Assembly (NCBI GenBank): GCA_951394405.1
Contig: OX596341.1
Location: 2,294,001-2,358,000, forward strand
DNA from: Coprinellus micaceus
Taxonomy: Eukaryota > Basidiomycota > Agaricomycetes > Agaricales > Psathyrellaceae
Direction: 5' to 3'
DNA: 64,000 nucleotides
Shown here: positions 1 to 10,429 of the stretch, piece after piece
How positions within the stretch are numbered: position 1 is the stretch's first letter
Layout of the letters: every line of letters starts with the position of its first letter
Notes under the pieces: generated by a model
What the model was told of the DNA's origin: nothing
Seen by the model: the letters and a program-made list of their open reading frames with translations, nothing else
Database searches by the model: none
Position numbers and translations under genes: made by a program

Positions 1-2783
1 GGCTCTTCGTACCCGTTGATTCCCTCCGACTTTGAGCATACTAGGACTTTAGATGCATTCAATGCATACTACGTAAATAAGTACATTGATCACCACGCAA
101 ATGAAATTGCTTTCTGAATATCTCGCTGCATTCTCTACTATATATGAATAACCTTCGGCTTCGACGTGGTCTATGAACTCGATGTGAATAGGGTGGGCGA
201 TGTGGCAGGTGTGACATGCCCGTGGCGACTTGGCCCACGATTCTCGACCATGGCACGGCGATCACGTCCAAGCCACGGGCGCCACAGGTCGAGCATCTTG
301 CTGATGTGGCCACTGAGTCGGGGTATGTTCAGTGTTCCAGGGACCTTGGCGAACGGACGGTGGCGAGGGTGCGATTCACAGGTAAAAAACAACGCCAAAC
401 GTGGCATCGCGCCCGACGTCCGTGGCGCAGAATATTTTTATGCCACACGGAAGGAACAACATTCCATAAGATATCTCGCACCGATGCTGGCGAGGGGCAT
501 CAGCTACTCCCAAAATCAAAGTGCGTCGTTCGGTGGAATTTGCAGCCCAGAGTCAAAAGCGAATTCGTCCCTTGCGCGCTACTGATGTCGACACGAACCC
601 GGAGAAAGACGTCTATCGACCACCATTATGAAGGAAAATCTCACGGCGACTGAGCGAGCTACGAGCTACGGTTGTCCACTCATCGCCGCAGGATGGAAAG
701 CTGAACATAACTGAATCGAAACAAAACGACTTGGTGTTGGACCGACGGGTTTCCTAGCGCGCCCTCCCTGTAATCAAGCAAGAGTCGCCCCTACACCATG
801 ACGGTTGTATGACGAAGCCCGTCGTATATTTGTCTCACATGCTATGGAACTGTCAACTGGATCCTCAGAAACCGACAAGCTGTTACCATTTAGAAGAGCT
901 TCGGTGAGGCCGGGATCCCCTTATACTGTCTCTTCGCCGTGCTGGCACACATCAGAGCGCTCCCGATGGTTGTCAATATGGATGGCCACCTTATTTTCCT
1001 GATCCGTCTGGACTCTTTCCGCCTTCGTTATTGGGGTGGGCGATCCTCCTCGTGACGCTTCCACCGCGTCACCCAGGATCTGGACTTCCAGTAGGTTAGG
1101 CAATACGCACGCATCCAGGATCTTCACTGCGCTTCCTGCTTCTTGGTCTCCGTCTTCCCACCCAATTTCAATTTCGATGATACTTGCTCCCGGGTCTCTG
1201 GGAATTCGAACGTCCAACGGCGGAGTATCCGATTTTGAATTTCGTCGCATCGCGACTTTGGGACCGACGATCCTTGGGACTGACGGCATTTCGCGAATGG
1301 ATCAAACAACTTGGCCTTCCTCAGTTCGTCATTTCCACTATGACCTACGGGCATGGCGTAGGACCATGTCATACCTCCCTTCTTCTGCGGGCAACTCGAC
1401 GGAAATTCGTTTCGCAACGCCAAGCGTTTACGAGAGGCTCGCAGCGAAGGGTCCTGGTCTTCTGTCCGGCGCTTCGATATTTTGTCACCAGGCCCGGAGT
1501 CAAGGAAAGAGCTCTTTGCCTCAAATATCTCAAAGGCTCAGGACATCTCAAGTAACACACTCTCGGGGTATCGCCGCGTGAATTAAGGCTTTAAGGACAA
1601 GGGATGACATACATTTTGAACCAGTGACCGTGTTCATGCGCTCCGCTCTTCTATCATCACCCCTACTCCCCCGTCGAATCGATCCCTCCACCCCAACAAA
1701 GGAACTGACTCCAGTCACAACCTTGCAACACACCCAGTGTGACCTCACCCTGACGCAGGCCCACCCTACAATGCCACAAGCACTCGACGTCCGATTTTAT
1801 TGAACTCCAAATGGCTCTAAAGCCCATTGCCGCAAGCGCGCTGAGTGTACCACAGACCCCGTGCAGTAGGATAAAGGCTAGCTCCCTACCATCGTAGCCC
1901 TGTTCGGGCTCTTGCGAGTCGTCGTCCAGGATGTAAACATCCCCGTTGGCGTTACCTGCACCCTCGTTTCTGTTATTGGGGCTCTGGGCGGCTCTTGATC
2001 AGTGACTCTACTCCAAAGCCTCGGGATGTGTAAACTTAACGACTTGCCCAGTTCCGCTCAGCCCGTTTTCTGCACCAATAACGGCTTCAAGAAATAAATC
2101 AGGGTAGGGTCTACTACTTCGCCCATTGATCATCCCTTTAAGAGATGGTGTTACCGCAATTGGATGCACGTCCATCGATGTGAATGCCTGAAGACGCTCT
2201 TCCACCAGGGGCTAATAGGTGAACAGCCCGGATCTGAACTCGATACATATCGGTGGGGTCCACCGACTACTCCAGAAATCTGCCTTCTTCCTGGTGCCTC
2301 CCTTCATGGATACACGCCTTTTGTGTTTTATTGACTTGCCCCGGCGTTCAAGATATTTTTCTCTTGAAGGGGAGGTTGTCTCAGAAATGGGGAGTGGGTT
2401 ACCTTTTTTTTTATCACAAAATCCGTCCTTCGCCTTTCAAGCACGAACCGCGATAGTGGACAGGACTAGAACTGGAATGGAAGTCAATTTCAACAGGTCG
2501 GAGGTCTAAGGTAATTATGTCATTCAGAGCAACCACGTGGGATGACCGAAAGGGTTCGTTCCCAATTGGGGATGCTGACTCATGGCGCAAACAGTCACTG
2601 GGCGCCTTTCATTGTCTCTTGACCTCGAACCACCACCATCCCTTTCATCGTTGCCAGATTGCACCGACAACCAGCTTTTTATTCTCCATTCTCATCCTCC
2701 GCTCCGTTTCAGTGAGTTACACCCGATCTAACAACCTAAGCCAATCTCTGATCTTGTATTAGAGATATCGGACCATCGGCCAG
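1..2783. other. Gene-empty left end
   Basis: No reading frame here has a recognisable domain, protein-like composition or a consistent exon-intron series on either strand. The longest frames (for example 1036-1581) are low-quality open stretches. I see no tRNA, rRNA or clear terminal repeat. It may be intergenic DNA or the decayed remnant of something older. Confidence 0.6.
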
Positions 2784-4293
2784 ATGAATTCAGTCTCGGC
2801 AAGCGCCTCCCTTCAAAAAGATATCCCGAGCATGGCCGCCCCGACCCCAGATGAGGCGCAGATACTCGAAATAGCAATGGCCAACTTGAAGGAGCCCGGG
2901 GAAAAGCCCAAAGAGTACTGGGCTTTCGTAAGTAGCCCTTTGACGTTTGGCAGCATGGGTTGGCATGATACTGACTATACCTCTCTAGGGAGAACGATAC
3001 TGGTTCACTGCAGCTCGCCCCGACCTCAGTCTAGACAACGAGAGGCACTACAAGTCTGACGAACCTGACCTCGTTGAAGGACGTCGGGAGGCGCTGATTG
3101 ACTGCAAGATCAAAGTCCGGGACTTCGCCTTTGCCCCCAACAAACCAAAGGCACGGTCCTGCAGGTGCAGGCTCACTGCAATGAGGAGGGCAGAATGGAA
3201 CAAGGTCCTGAAGTTCCACGGCTTACCGGAGATGGAGGTCCACATTCCTCAGCAAATTGTCGCAGGGGCTCAGTCTCAAGAGGACGCGCCTACCGAGCCC
3301 AACTCCCCTGCTGCCACTGAGTCTAACTCTCCTGCTGCCACAGAACCTCATTCTCCTGCTCGTACTGAGCCCCCTTCACCTACTCGGACTGTGGGTCCTT
3401 CCGCCTTCAGGGCTCAGGGTCTGAGCCGTCAACCTGACGCAGTCAATTTGGCCAATGCCCTCGCCGCCGCCGCAACCGATCTGACTCTCAGGGGTGACAC
3501 TGCCCCCGCCCACGATGTAGAGGCCGCGAACGAGGTGCCTACAAGGGCACCTTCGCCTATGCCAACCCAGCCGACTATCCCTATTGTCCTTCGTCGCGAA
3601 ACCGCCGTGACCATATCTCCTTTTTTTGACGACGATACGGAGAGCAACCTCTTGACTGCAACAGAGGAAGCAGTTGCCTTTGTCGCTGCTCATGTAGATG
3701 CAGCGACCGAGCGTTCCAGAGAGTACAGGTCTCCAGTACATCCCGCTACCGTGGCTCATCCAATTCGAACCTTCGGGTCGGCCTCGGGAGTTCCACACAC
3801 TCCTTTCAGCGCTGGCCAGTCCTTGTCGCGTACGATCTTCGGCGGCGACTCCCCCCTTACCCCTGGTTCCGGAACTCCCAACAGGTCGATCGTCTTTTCC
3901 GGGGAGTCCTTAAAGCGCAAGAGGTCAGGCGCGAGCATTGGCAGGATTGCTTCCCACAATAGCCTGCTTCGCAAGCTCTCTGTCGAAAAGGTTAGGGATG
4001 AGGCCCCTCGCCCTAAGAAGAGGGCTCGCAAGACGGTTGAAAAGGTCGCGCCTCCCACTACGACCAGGTCCACCAGGTCCTCTTCAAAGAAGACTCAGGT
4101 CGCCAATACCACTACCGCTACATCCACGCCTCCTCACACGGGCGCAGCCAGGGTACGGCCCACCAGGAGCGTTCGCCTTGATCGGGCTGCTGCTGCCGCC
4201 TTAGCTCCTCCTTCCAAGGTCAAGCAAGCTGTCCTTGGAAAACTCACTAAGGCGAAGGCTAAACCTACCAGCAAGCGCCAGGGCCGGCCGTAG
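2784..4293 (+). CDS. Hypothetical Ser/Pro/Ala-rich, probably nuclear protein
   Basis: Two exons, 2784-2927 and 2989-4293, joined by a 61-nt GTAAGT...CTCTAG intron in phase 0, give a 481-residue protein. I do not recognise a family. The first 110 residues are the most protein-like part, with an aromatic and charged stretch starting GERYWF just after the splice. Residues about 140-170 carry three to four copies of a degenerate ten-residue TEPNSPAA-type repeat. The C-terminal third is rich in Lys, Arg, Ser and Thr and includes PRPKKRARK, a likely nuclear localisation signal. Composition suggests a disordered nuclear or chromatin-associated protein; this is inference. An upstream in-frame ATG was not found, so the start is the first Met before the conserved-looking block. 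Confidence 0.65.
3288..3392 (+). repeat. Degenerate 30-bp coding repeat
   Basis: Within the preceding gene, successive units encode variants of TEPNSPAA (TEPNSPAA, TESNSPAA, TEPHSPAR, TEPPSPTR). The DNA units are about 30 bp and still similar, which points to replication-slippage expansion. Confidence 0.7.
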
Positions 4294-4802
4294 ATCAAGC
4301 TCAACATCCACCGGAATTGTACACAGTCACGACACCGACGATTCATCCATCTGTACCCTAACCGCATCCCCTTTTGCACGGACCATTTCACGCTGTTCAC
4401 GACTTAATGTCGGCATGTTGCATACATATCCATATCTGTGCGTCTCACTCTAGATTCGTCTTCAACCCATACCTCGCCGTCGTCCCGATTTAAGGCACCC
4501 ATCGCCAGTCTTACGCCGCTCCGTACACCCAGGGGCCAGACCCTACATTGCTATTGCTATATGATGATCACCCGCCCAGTTCGTCCTCAATTCCCGCTTC
4601 CTCGCACGATGTGCCTTATTGCTCTCCTTTTCACCTAACTTATCGCTTTGTCTGTTCTCCAACCATCGTTTTGTACTGGACTGTAACCAACCCTTTGCCC
4701 GATTACTATCCACCCATGCACTCCCCATGTATGCTAAAACATCTGTTGTATTCGTTACTTTACATACCGGGACACACGCTTCAAGCTCAAGGCCGTGAAT
4801 GC
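4294..4802. other. 3' intergenic region between convergent genes
   Basis: This 509-bp stretch separates the stop codons of two convergent genes. It is pyrimidine-rich and should hold both 3' UTRs. I see no further gene in it. Confidence 0.6.
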
Positions 4803-5663
4803 CTAATCGCTGGTCATGGGCCTCCTGAGTCCGCTAGGTGTTGGTGGTGGAATAGGAGGGTAATACGGGGGTGGTAGCAAACTGCTGGGATAATTCGCAT
4901 TCGAGCTTGGACCGGTACCGGCGGCAAGGAGCGCATGGCACTCTCCCAATTTGTCGCTGAGCTCCGCAATCGTCTGCTCGTACTGTTCCACACTCTTCGT
5001 ACTCCGCTCATACCCCTCGACCAACTGGCAGAGAGACTCGATTTGCCATTCTTTCGAGGCACACTTCTCCTCCAATGCCACGATTTGTAACTCCTTCGAG
5101 GTGCATCTCTCCGCCAGCATCTGAACTTGCTGCTCCTTCAACCTGTACTTTTTCTCCAACCTCGTCGTATTGGCTTCCAGGTCGGCGGCAAGCTTCATCT
5201 CTTCCATCAAGGCCTGGCGCAGAGATTTGCTCGTGCCTTGAAGGGCAGCTTTCTCACTGGACCAGGCGGCTTGGCTTTCGAGGTTCAAACTCGTTAAGGC
5301 TTGAATCTGGGTGTCCTTCAGATCCGAGTGGTCTCGGTTACTATCCAGCTGCCTTTTCAGAAACAGGACTTCCGTCCTCAGCCCTCTAACCTCCGCAACA
5401 AGTGCATTGATTTGCAGCGCCGCCTCCGCGACAGGCCCGGCCGTCTCCCGGGCCAACAGCATCGCTCGAGGGCGCTCGAGATAGCTCTGAAGCTCGGGCA
5501 AACACCGCAGCGCTCCTGGAAGGACGCAGATGCAGAGCGCGATAGCGAGGACGAAGAGAACAGCTTGATTCGGTGGGGTGGCCGAGATCTGATGCCAACC
5601 ATAGGCCACGAGCGAATGAGATCCAAGAAGGATGAGGACCCCCACACCCGCCAAAGTGAGCAT
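4803..5663 (-). CDS. Membrane-anchored coiled-coil protein, copy 1
   Basis: An intronless frame from an ATG at 5663 encodes 286 residues. It begins with two hydrophobic segments (about residues 3-20 and 28-50), so it is probably anchored by a hairpin of two membrane helices. A long heptad-type coiled coil follows, with repeated Cys-Thr/Ala-Ser-Lys-Glu units, and then a Pro-rich tail ending near RRPMTSD. The C-terminal 70 residues align by eye with the next gene upstream (shared pattern EYEQxIAELxDxLxECxxLLAAG), so the two are tandem paralogues. The frame stays open to 5915. A possible donor and acceptor just upstream of 5663 suggest that extension is leader or intron. The family is not recognised. 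Confidence 0.6.
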   Translation of the reverse strand: MLTLAGVGVLILLGSHSLVAYGWHQISATPPNQAVLFVLAIALCICVLPGALRCLPELQSYLERPRAMLLARETAGPVAEAALQINALVAEVRGLRTEVLFLKRQLDSNRDHSDLKDTQIQALTSLNLESQAAWSSEKAALQGTSKSLRQALMEEMKLAADLEANTTRLEKKYRLKEQQVQMLAERCTSKELQIVALEEKCASKEWQIESLCQLVEGYERSTKSVEQYEQTIAELSDKLGECHALLAAGTGPSSNANYPSSLLPPPYYPPIPPPTPSGLRRPMTSD

Positions 5664-6030
5664 TGGGTCCTGTTGGAGGGGTACTTCGGTTTTAGGCGCT
5701 GCTTTCGATGAATATATGCTGCTTACCACCGCTTTATCGGGGTCCGATGGGTGGGTAGTGTAGGTGCTTCCCAGGGGGTCTTGTGGATCGGCCGTTAAGG
5801 TGGTTCGAAGGAGGTGTAAAGGGCAACAAGTGCCAGTGACACTTCTGGGATGCCCCGGACAAGTACGTAATGGCTTGATGTCCCTTTCGAGCGAGCGAGA
5901 TAGGAAAGGACACAAATCCGGTGACCTGCGGAGAACAGCATTTGGGCGCTTAACTGCATCAAAACACCACTTGTCGCGGACAGAAGATCAGTAGGCGCCA
6001 TGGTATTCCTTCGTCTCCACACCGCGTGTG
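5664..6030. other. Spacer between tandem coiled-coil genes
   Basis: This 367-bp stretch holds the 5' leader and promoter of the downstream copy and the 3' UTR of the upstream copy. A GTAAGC donor near 5730 and an acceptor just before the ATG at 5663 would fit a 5' UTR intron like that of the sister gene. No separate gene is seen. Confidence 0.5.
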
Positions 6031-7050
6031 CTATATGTACCTAGGGTAGTTAGGGTTGCTCGGTAGAGTCACAGGCCTCCGCGGAGAACCGTGGCAGGGC
6101 GATAAGGTACGCGGGCAGTACGGAGGCAAAGCTTTCTCGAAAGCGCTATTTGGTGAGCCAGCGGCCAGCAGCCCGTAGCATTCGGCAAGCCTGTCGTTCA
6201 ACTCAGCAATTTTCTGCTCATACTCGACAACAGCCTCCGTCTTAGACTGCTTCTCCGCCATCGCCTTGTTCAGGTCACGGACTCGCCTCTCTTTCAGAGC
6301 GCAGCTCGTCTTCAGCTCAGCTATCTCCCGCTCTTTCAGGCTACACCGCTCCTCTAGCGCCTGGGTCTGTAGGTCCTTCGAAGCGCATGCCTCCTCTAGC
6401 TCTTGGACTAACTGCCCCTTCAACGCGCATTCCTCCTCCAGCTGCCCCAAAGATAGTCTCCAGTCGGTGGGCGTGGCCCCACCCTCGACCCGAGTCAGCC
6501 GGTCACAATCCTCCTCTCGTGCCTTCATCGCTTGCGCCGCTCTTCGGAGTTGCCGATCCTTCGCAGTGCATTGGCCTTCCAGACGCACCAGCTCCCCTTT
6601 CAACCATTCTATCTCATGGGACTGACTGGCCAGCGTTCTCTCTGCCTGTACCATGGCCCAATTCTTCGCCTCGCACTCGGAGTTCTTGTTGGACACCTCT
6701 TTCCTGAGTCGATCGATCTGATCCAGCGCCATTGTATGTCGTCTTGAGTTGCATTCGTTCTCCATTTCCTCCAGCTGGCCTCTGAGCTGCGCCTGCTCTC
6801 GGGCTCGCTCGTCGTTCGAAAATTTGGCTACTTTTTTTGCCTCCTCCAATCGCTGCTCGAGCAGCTCGTTCCTTCCTGCGAGGTCCATGCACTGGGCACG
6901 ACAATCCTCGTTTTCCCGTGTCAACGATAGGATTTGTGCATCCCGGATTCTGGACTCTTCCTCGAGCGACCCCCGAATAGCATGCGCCCGTGCCCACGAG
7001 TACAGGGCCCAAATTGAGATAGAAATGCAGACAAAATTCCAGCCAGACAT
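6031..7050 (-). CDS. Membrane-anchored coiled-coil protein, copy 2
   Basis: An ATG at 7050 opens a 339-residue frame. One hydrophobic helix lies at about residues 3-20. About 270 residues of uninterrupted Glu/Lys/Arg/Leu/Gln coiled coil follow, and the tail is Pro-rich. Repeated units such as ALEERCSLKEREI and ELEEACASKDLQT show internal duplication of the heptads. The C-terminus is similar to the neighbouring copy at 4803-5663. I chose this start because the upstream extension of the frame crosses a good intron (7100-7173, GTAAGG...CTAG) whose joining would break the frame. That intron is therefore placed in the 5' UTR. Likely a cytoplasmic scaffold tethered to a membrane; the family is unknown. 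Confidence 0.65.
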   Translation of the reverse strand: MSGWNFVCISISIWALYSWARAHAIRGSLEEESRIRDAQILSLTRENEDCRAQCMDLAGRNELLEQRLEEAKKVAKFSNDERAREQAQLRGQLEEMENECNSRRHTMALDQIDRLRKEVSNKNSECEAKNWAMVQAERTLASQSHEIEWLKGELVRLEGQCTAKDRQLRRAAQAMKAREEDCDRLTRVEGGATPTDWRLSLGQLEEECALKGQLVQELEEACASKDLQTQALEERCSLKEREIAELKTSCALKERRVRDLNKAMAEKQSKTEAVVEYEQKIAELNDRLAECYGLLAAGSPNSAFEKALPPYCPRTLSPCHGSPRRPVTLPSNPNYPRYI

Positions 7051-7579
7051 GCCAAGGTGAACGATAGCAATGGAGGAGACGGACCGCGAGGGGTGAGACC
7101 TAGTCGAGCAAAAATTGGTTAGATTATGATAAGGGGAATTCGAGTAAGGGCCCAGTGTAACCACCAACCTTACGGGGAGTTCTGTGTACTGCGTATGTCG
7201 GGAGAGGGACGCGCATCATGCGTTATATACAGTCTGGAAAGGCCCAGTTCCTGAATTTATGTCAACTGGTGCCTCTTGCATTGACTCGGGGACATATCAA
7301 GAATGCATGTCTTTTCATTTGTCATGTTGCCATTGACACAGATTCGATGCAAGCTGTGTGCATATCAAAGCAACCGCCCGTATCTCGGTCTGCCTTTCCG
7401 GTGTTATCTTCCGCGTGAATGATGAATGATGAAGGGCGGATTTTTTGGAACTTGGAAGTGAATACAGGCTGGGGAGGTCGGGGTTGGTTAAATACCCGGA
7501 AACCGACTCCGGCACTCGACAGGTACCTAACCTAAAATACAAGATGGGGGTAGGGAGCTCATTAGTCCCACATGGGTTT
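7051..7579. other. Intergenic, upstream of coiled-coil copy 2
   Basis: It contains the 5' UTR intron (7100-7173) and TATA box of the minus-strand gene at 6031-7050, then about 300 bp of 3' flank of the minus-strand DUF202 gene. I see no additional gene. Confidence 0.5.
7223..7229 (-). promoter_or_regulatory. TATA box of coiled-coil gene copy 2
   Basis: TATATAA on the minus strand lies about 175 bp upstream of the ATG at 7050. A start site about 30 bp downstream would precede the 7100-7173 intron, which supports a spliced 5' UTR. Confidence 0.45.
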
Positions 7580-8119
7580 CTACGATTCTGGGTAGTTGTG
7601 GGTCAAAATCAAGACCAACAGTGCAATCTCAACCGCGCCCACTACAACCGCAACCTGCAGAACACTCCACCCGGCCGTTACGAACGGCCGACCAAAGATC
7701 CTCCCATTATCCTGACCAACGCTCTCGATAGCGCTGTCAAGGAACGCAGCCTCTTTGTGTCTGTCTGCGAAGTCGTGGTTGGACTGGCGTGCGCGGAAGA
7801 AGGATATGATGAAGAGGAGACCGCCCAGGATCGCAAAGAGGAGTCCGACTGAGGGTGATGGTCTAGGTGAGCTAGAAGCTGAAGGGAGACGTTTGGAGAA
7901 CGCACTTCGATGAAAAGCCTTATCGAATAGCCGGAGGATGGTGAGCGAATATCCTAGTGCTCCCAGTGCGGTACGACTGTAAGCTCCATGGAATGTGCGC
8001 TGTCTCGCGCGAAGCTCTACAAGCTCATTGATATCGGATGCAACAAAAGAGTTGCGTCGATGACCTCTACCGCCCCAAGTCTCAGTACGCCACCGATTCC
8101 CACAGAGCTGAAGACGCAC
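7580..8119 (-). CDS. DUF202-domain membrane protein (5' end unresolved)
   Basis: The frame carries the conserved DUF202 opening ELVELRARQRTFHGAYSRTALG, then a hydrophobic segment (GYSLTILRLFD), a second (VGLLFAILGGLLFIISFF) and a third at the C-terminus (VLQVAVVVGAVEIALLVLIL). Three membrane spans match the DUF202/YidH-type family. Fungal members are small multi-spanning proteins, some placed in the vacuole or other endomembranes, with no established activity. The stop is at 7580. The 8119 boundary is only the end of the open frame (a GTG codon) and not a credible start. The true N-terminal exon probably lies upstream on the minus strand between 8120 and 8330, but I could not find a clean splice pair. 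Confidence 0.6.
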   Translation of the reverse strand: MRLQLCGNRWRTETWGGRGHRRNSFVASDINELVELRARQRTFHGAYSRTALGALGYSLTILRLFDKAFHRSAFSKRLPSASSSPRPSPSVGLLFAILGGLLFIISFFRARQSNHDFADRHKEAAFLDSAIESVGQDNGRIFGRPFVTAGWSVLQVAVVVGAVEIALLVLILTHNYPES

Positions 8120-8745
8120 CTATAGGTATGTGCCTCCCTTCCTCGATTTATGAGTCTCGACATTCACGTTGCCCGTCCTTCAGTGGTCGTTACAAGAGGT
8201 TATGGCCGTTGCGGGTATTGGTATCAAAGGTAGAGCATAAGGTGTCAGGATGGCGACGCTGAACAATGGGCCAACGCCGCTGAGAATGAGGCAATCGTCA
8301 AGTGGGGTCATCATCGGACTGAAGGAAAAGGGAAAAGGCCCCTGAATGGCTGACCTGCGTTGACTAATCCATCAATTGATCCGGACCCCTTCCTCGTGAC
8401 CCCGTTCTGCTGTGGGCTGTCGGGACTGGCCAATGGCCCCAGTGCGTGGAGGTGACCTTGGTTGGCCTGGGTTGCTCTCGTCCGGGGGCGAAGGAAGATA
8501 CACTGACTTGGTAAAGTTCCCGGAGATTGGGCCACCTGACTCGTGGACTATTCAGAACGCATGAATGTGTACGATAGGTTGGCTGGACTAAATGAGTGAA
8601 CATGAGCGGAGCAGGGTGGTCAGTGTGTGTACCTACAACATTAATAGTGGATAGCGTATAAATTACTCTATATGGAAGGGCCTTACGCCGAACCACTCTA
8701 TCGTCATGCGATCTTTTGGACAACACCGACAGCAGTGTCAACATG
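8120..8745. other. Intergenic between DUF202 and OXA1 genes
   Basis: This 626-bp stretch probably holds the unresolved first exon and promoter of the DUF202 gene and the 3' UTR of the OXA1-type gene. An ATGATG at about 8311-8313 (minus strand) opens a short hydrophobic frame that could be that first exon, but its splice site is unclear. Confidence 0.4.
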
Positions 8746-9970
8746 CTATCTGCGTTTGACAGACTGAGCATCCCTCTGAGCCTCAAGCCACTTCTCCCGT
8801 GCAAACTTGATTGACTCCATCATCGAAGGAATCTTGCTCTGCTGCGATGCAGGCAAGACGGGGATGTTGAGCATCTTCCTGAGTGACTCGCTGCGCAGAG
8901 CCAGGCTCTGGGCCGCGGTCAAAGTGGTGGTGGTGATGAGACCGACGAAAAGGCCGGCAGGGAATGATGACATGAAGAAGGCACCGAGGACGGAAAGCAC
9001 CCTAAAGACGTTCATGATGTGGCCACTCATGGGCGAACTGCTGGTATCAACGTCGCGTCCGCCGACGGTGATTTGTAAGTTGACCATGGCGGCGAAGATG
9101 GCGGGGAGGATATAGTAGGGGTCCATGACGGTCAGATCGTTAGCCCAGAACCAGCTTCCGACACCACCATCCTTGAGCTGCTCAACAGGTTGAGTGCAAA
9201 TACGCTTGAGCGCAAAGAACAGACCAATGGTAATGGGAAGCTGAGCAAAGTTGGGTATTAACATGCCGGTGATGGGGTTGACGTTGGCCTCGCCGTAGAG
9301 TTTCTTCATCTCGAGACCTGCACGCTGCATCGCAACGATATCCTGTTTCGAGCGAGCTTCCGTAATTCGTTCCTGGATCTTGAGAACCTTGCCTTGAATG
9401 GGACGAAGGCGGCCGGACGTGCGGACGGCGTGCAGGGCGAAGGGGACACAGACAAAGCGCCAGATGGCGGACCCTGCAACAATGGTCCAGAACCAGGGCA
9501 AGCCAGTGCTGACCTGGATGACCTCGTACGACCAGGCGATGATGCCAATGGGTGACCAGCTCGTCAGGCCAAGGCTAGCAAGGTCGCCGTATGCCAGTGG
9601 AGGGATGTTCTGAGCAATGACATCGGTTATTGACGATGCGGCGAGGGGGTCGGAGGTAGCAGCGTCGAGGGGAAAGCTCTCGGATTCGGGAAGGAAGTTG
9701 GTGGTACTGGATACGGGCAAAGGTTCGTCGGGAACCTTCGACGCATACGCCCTACGCGACGACGGGAATAGTGACGGGGAGGCAGCGATCTTGGACCTCA
9801 AAAGAGTGGTTGTGGGGCGCGTAGAGAATGACCTCGCGACAAAACATGTCCTTTTGAAGATTCAATACCAAATTCGATTGCATTTGGACCCGAAAGACAT
9901 ACCGCTGAGGAGTAGACCGGAGAGCGAGTCCTGCAAGCCCTACACGAAGGCCAAGGGAAGTAAAGGCCAT
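8746..9970 (-). CDS. OXA1: OXA1/YidC-type mitochondrial inner-membrane insertase
   Basis: Exons 9970-9903 and 9796-8746 (intron 9797-9902, GTATGT...TTGAG) encode 372 residues. The spliced N-terminus MAFTSLGLRVGLAGLALRS is Arg/Ser/Leu-rich and lacks acidic residues, as expected of a mitochondrial targeting peptide. The core is the YidC/Oxa1/Alb3 membrane-insertase domain (about residues 110-320), with the typical first span LPWFWTIVAGSAIWRF and the segment NPITGMLIPNFAQLPITIGLFF. A basic C-terminal tail follows the last span, as in Oxa1, where it contacts the mitoribosome. The family inserts mitochondrially and nuclear-encoded proteins into the inner membrane from the matrix side. Cox18 is the alternative; length and tail favour Oxa1. 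Confidence 0.85.
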
Positions 9971-10429
9971 TTTGGATCGACACGCTCTTTGTCGTAGCTT
10001 GTTGCCTGCCCAACGTCTGGAAGATGCGCCCTCGCTGGCACTGACGATGACGGGAGTGCTGCAGCACCGTTGTCCGGGGTTCGGCGGCAGAAAATGCAAT
10101 AGCTCTCCCATGCTTTTGATGGCCGGGTACAAGCGCGACGCGACTCACAATCGCATTTTGCACTTGTACCTCCACCATGATGACCTCCCCCCGCTTATAT
10201 GCGCTTCCATTTAGTCTTAATTCACAGCTTGTATTGGGGTAACCGATTCAGTCATGGCGGGATCGCATTTCCCACATAACTTCAAGGTATTCGAGCTGAC
10301 TATGAAAGCGACGCCAAAAGGGTATGTGTTGCTCACGCCTTTCACCGTTTGCAGCTTTCACAGCACTCAAGCTGGACATATGCTTTCTTTCGATAACGCA
10401 TCCCCTCAAAGAACCTTACTAGCCTCAGC
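9971..10429. other. Shared promoter region, OXA1 / NACHT genes
   Basis: The ATG codons of two divergent genes lie at 9970 (minus) and 10430 (plus), so this 459-bp interval should contain both promoters. A short frame near 10254-10502 is open but its splicing into the NACHT gene is not supported. Confidence 0.5.

Noticed and set aside
7051..7219. Coding first exon MMRVPL... for coiled-coil copy 2
   Set aside because: Splicing 7174 to 7099 leaves the coiled-coil frame, so this part is treated as 5' UTR.
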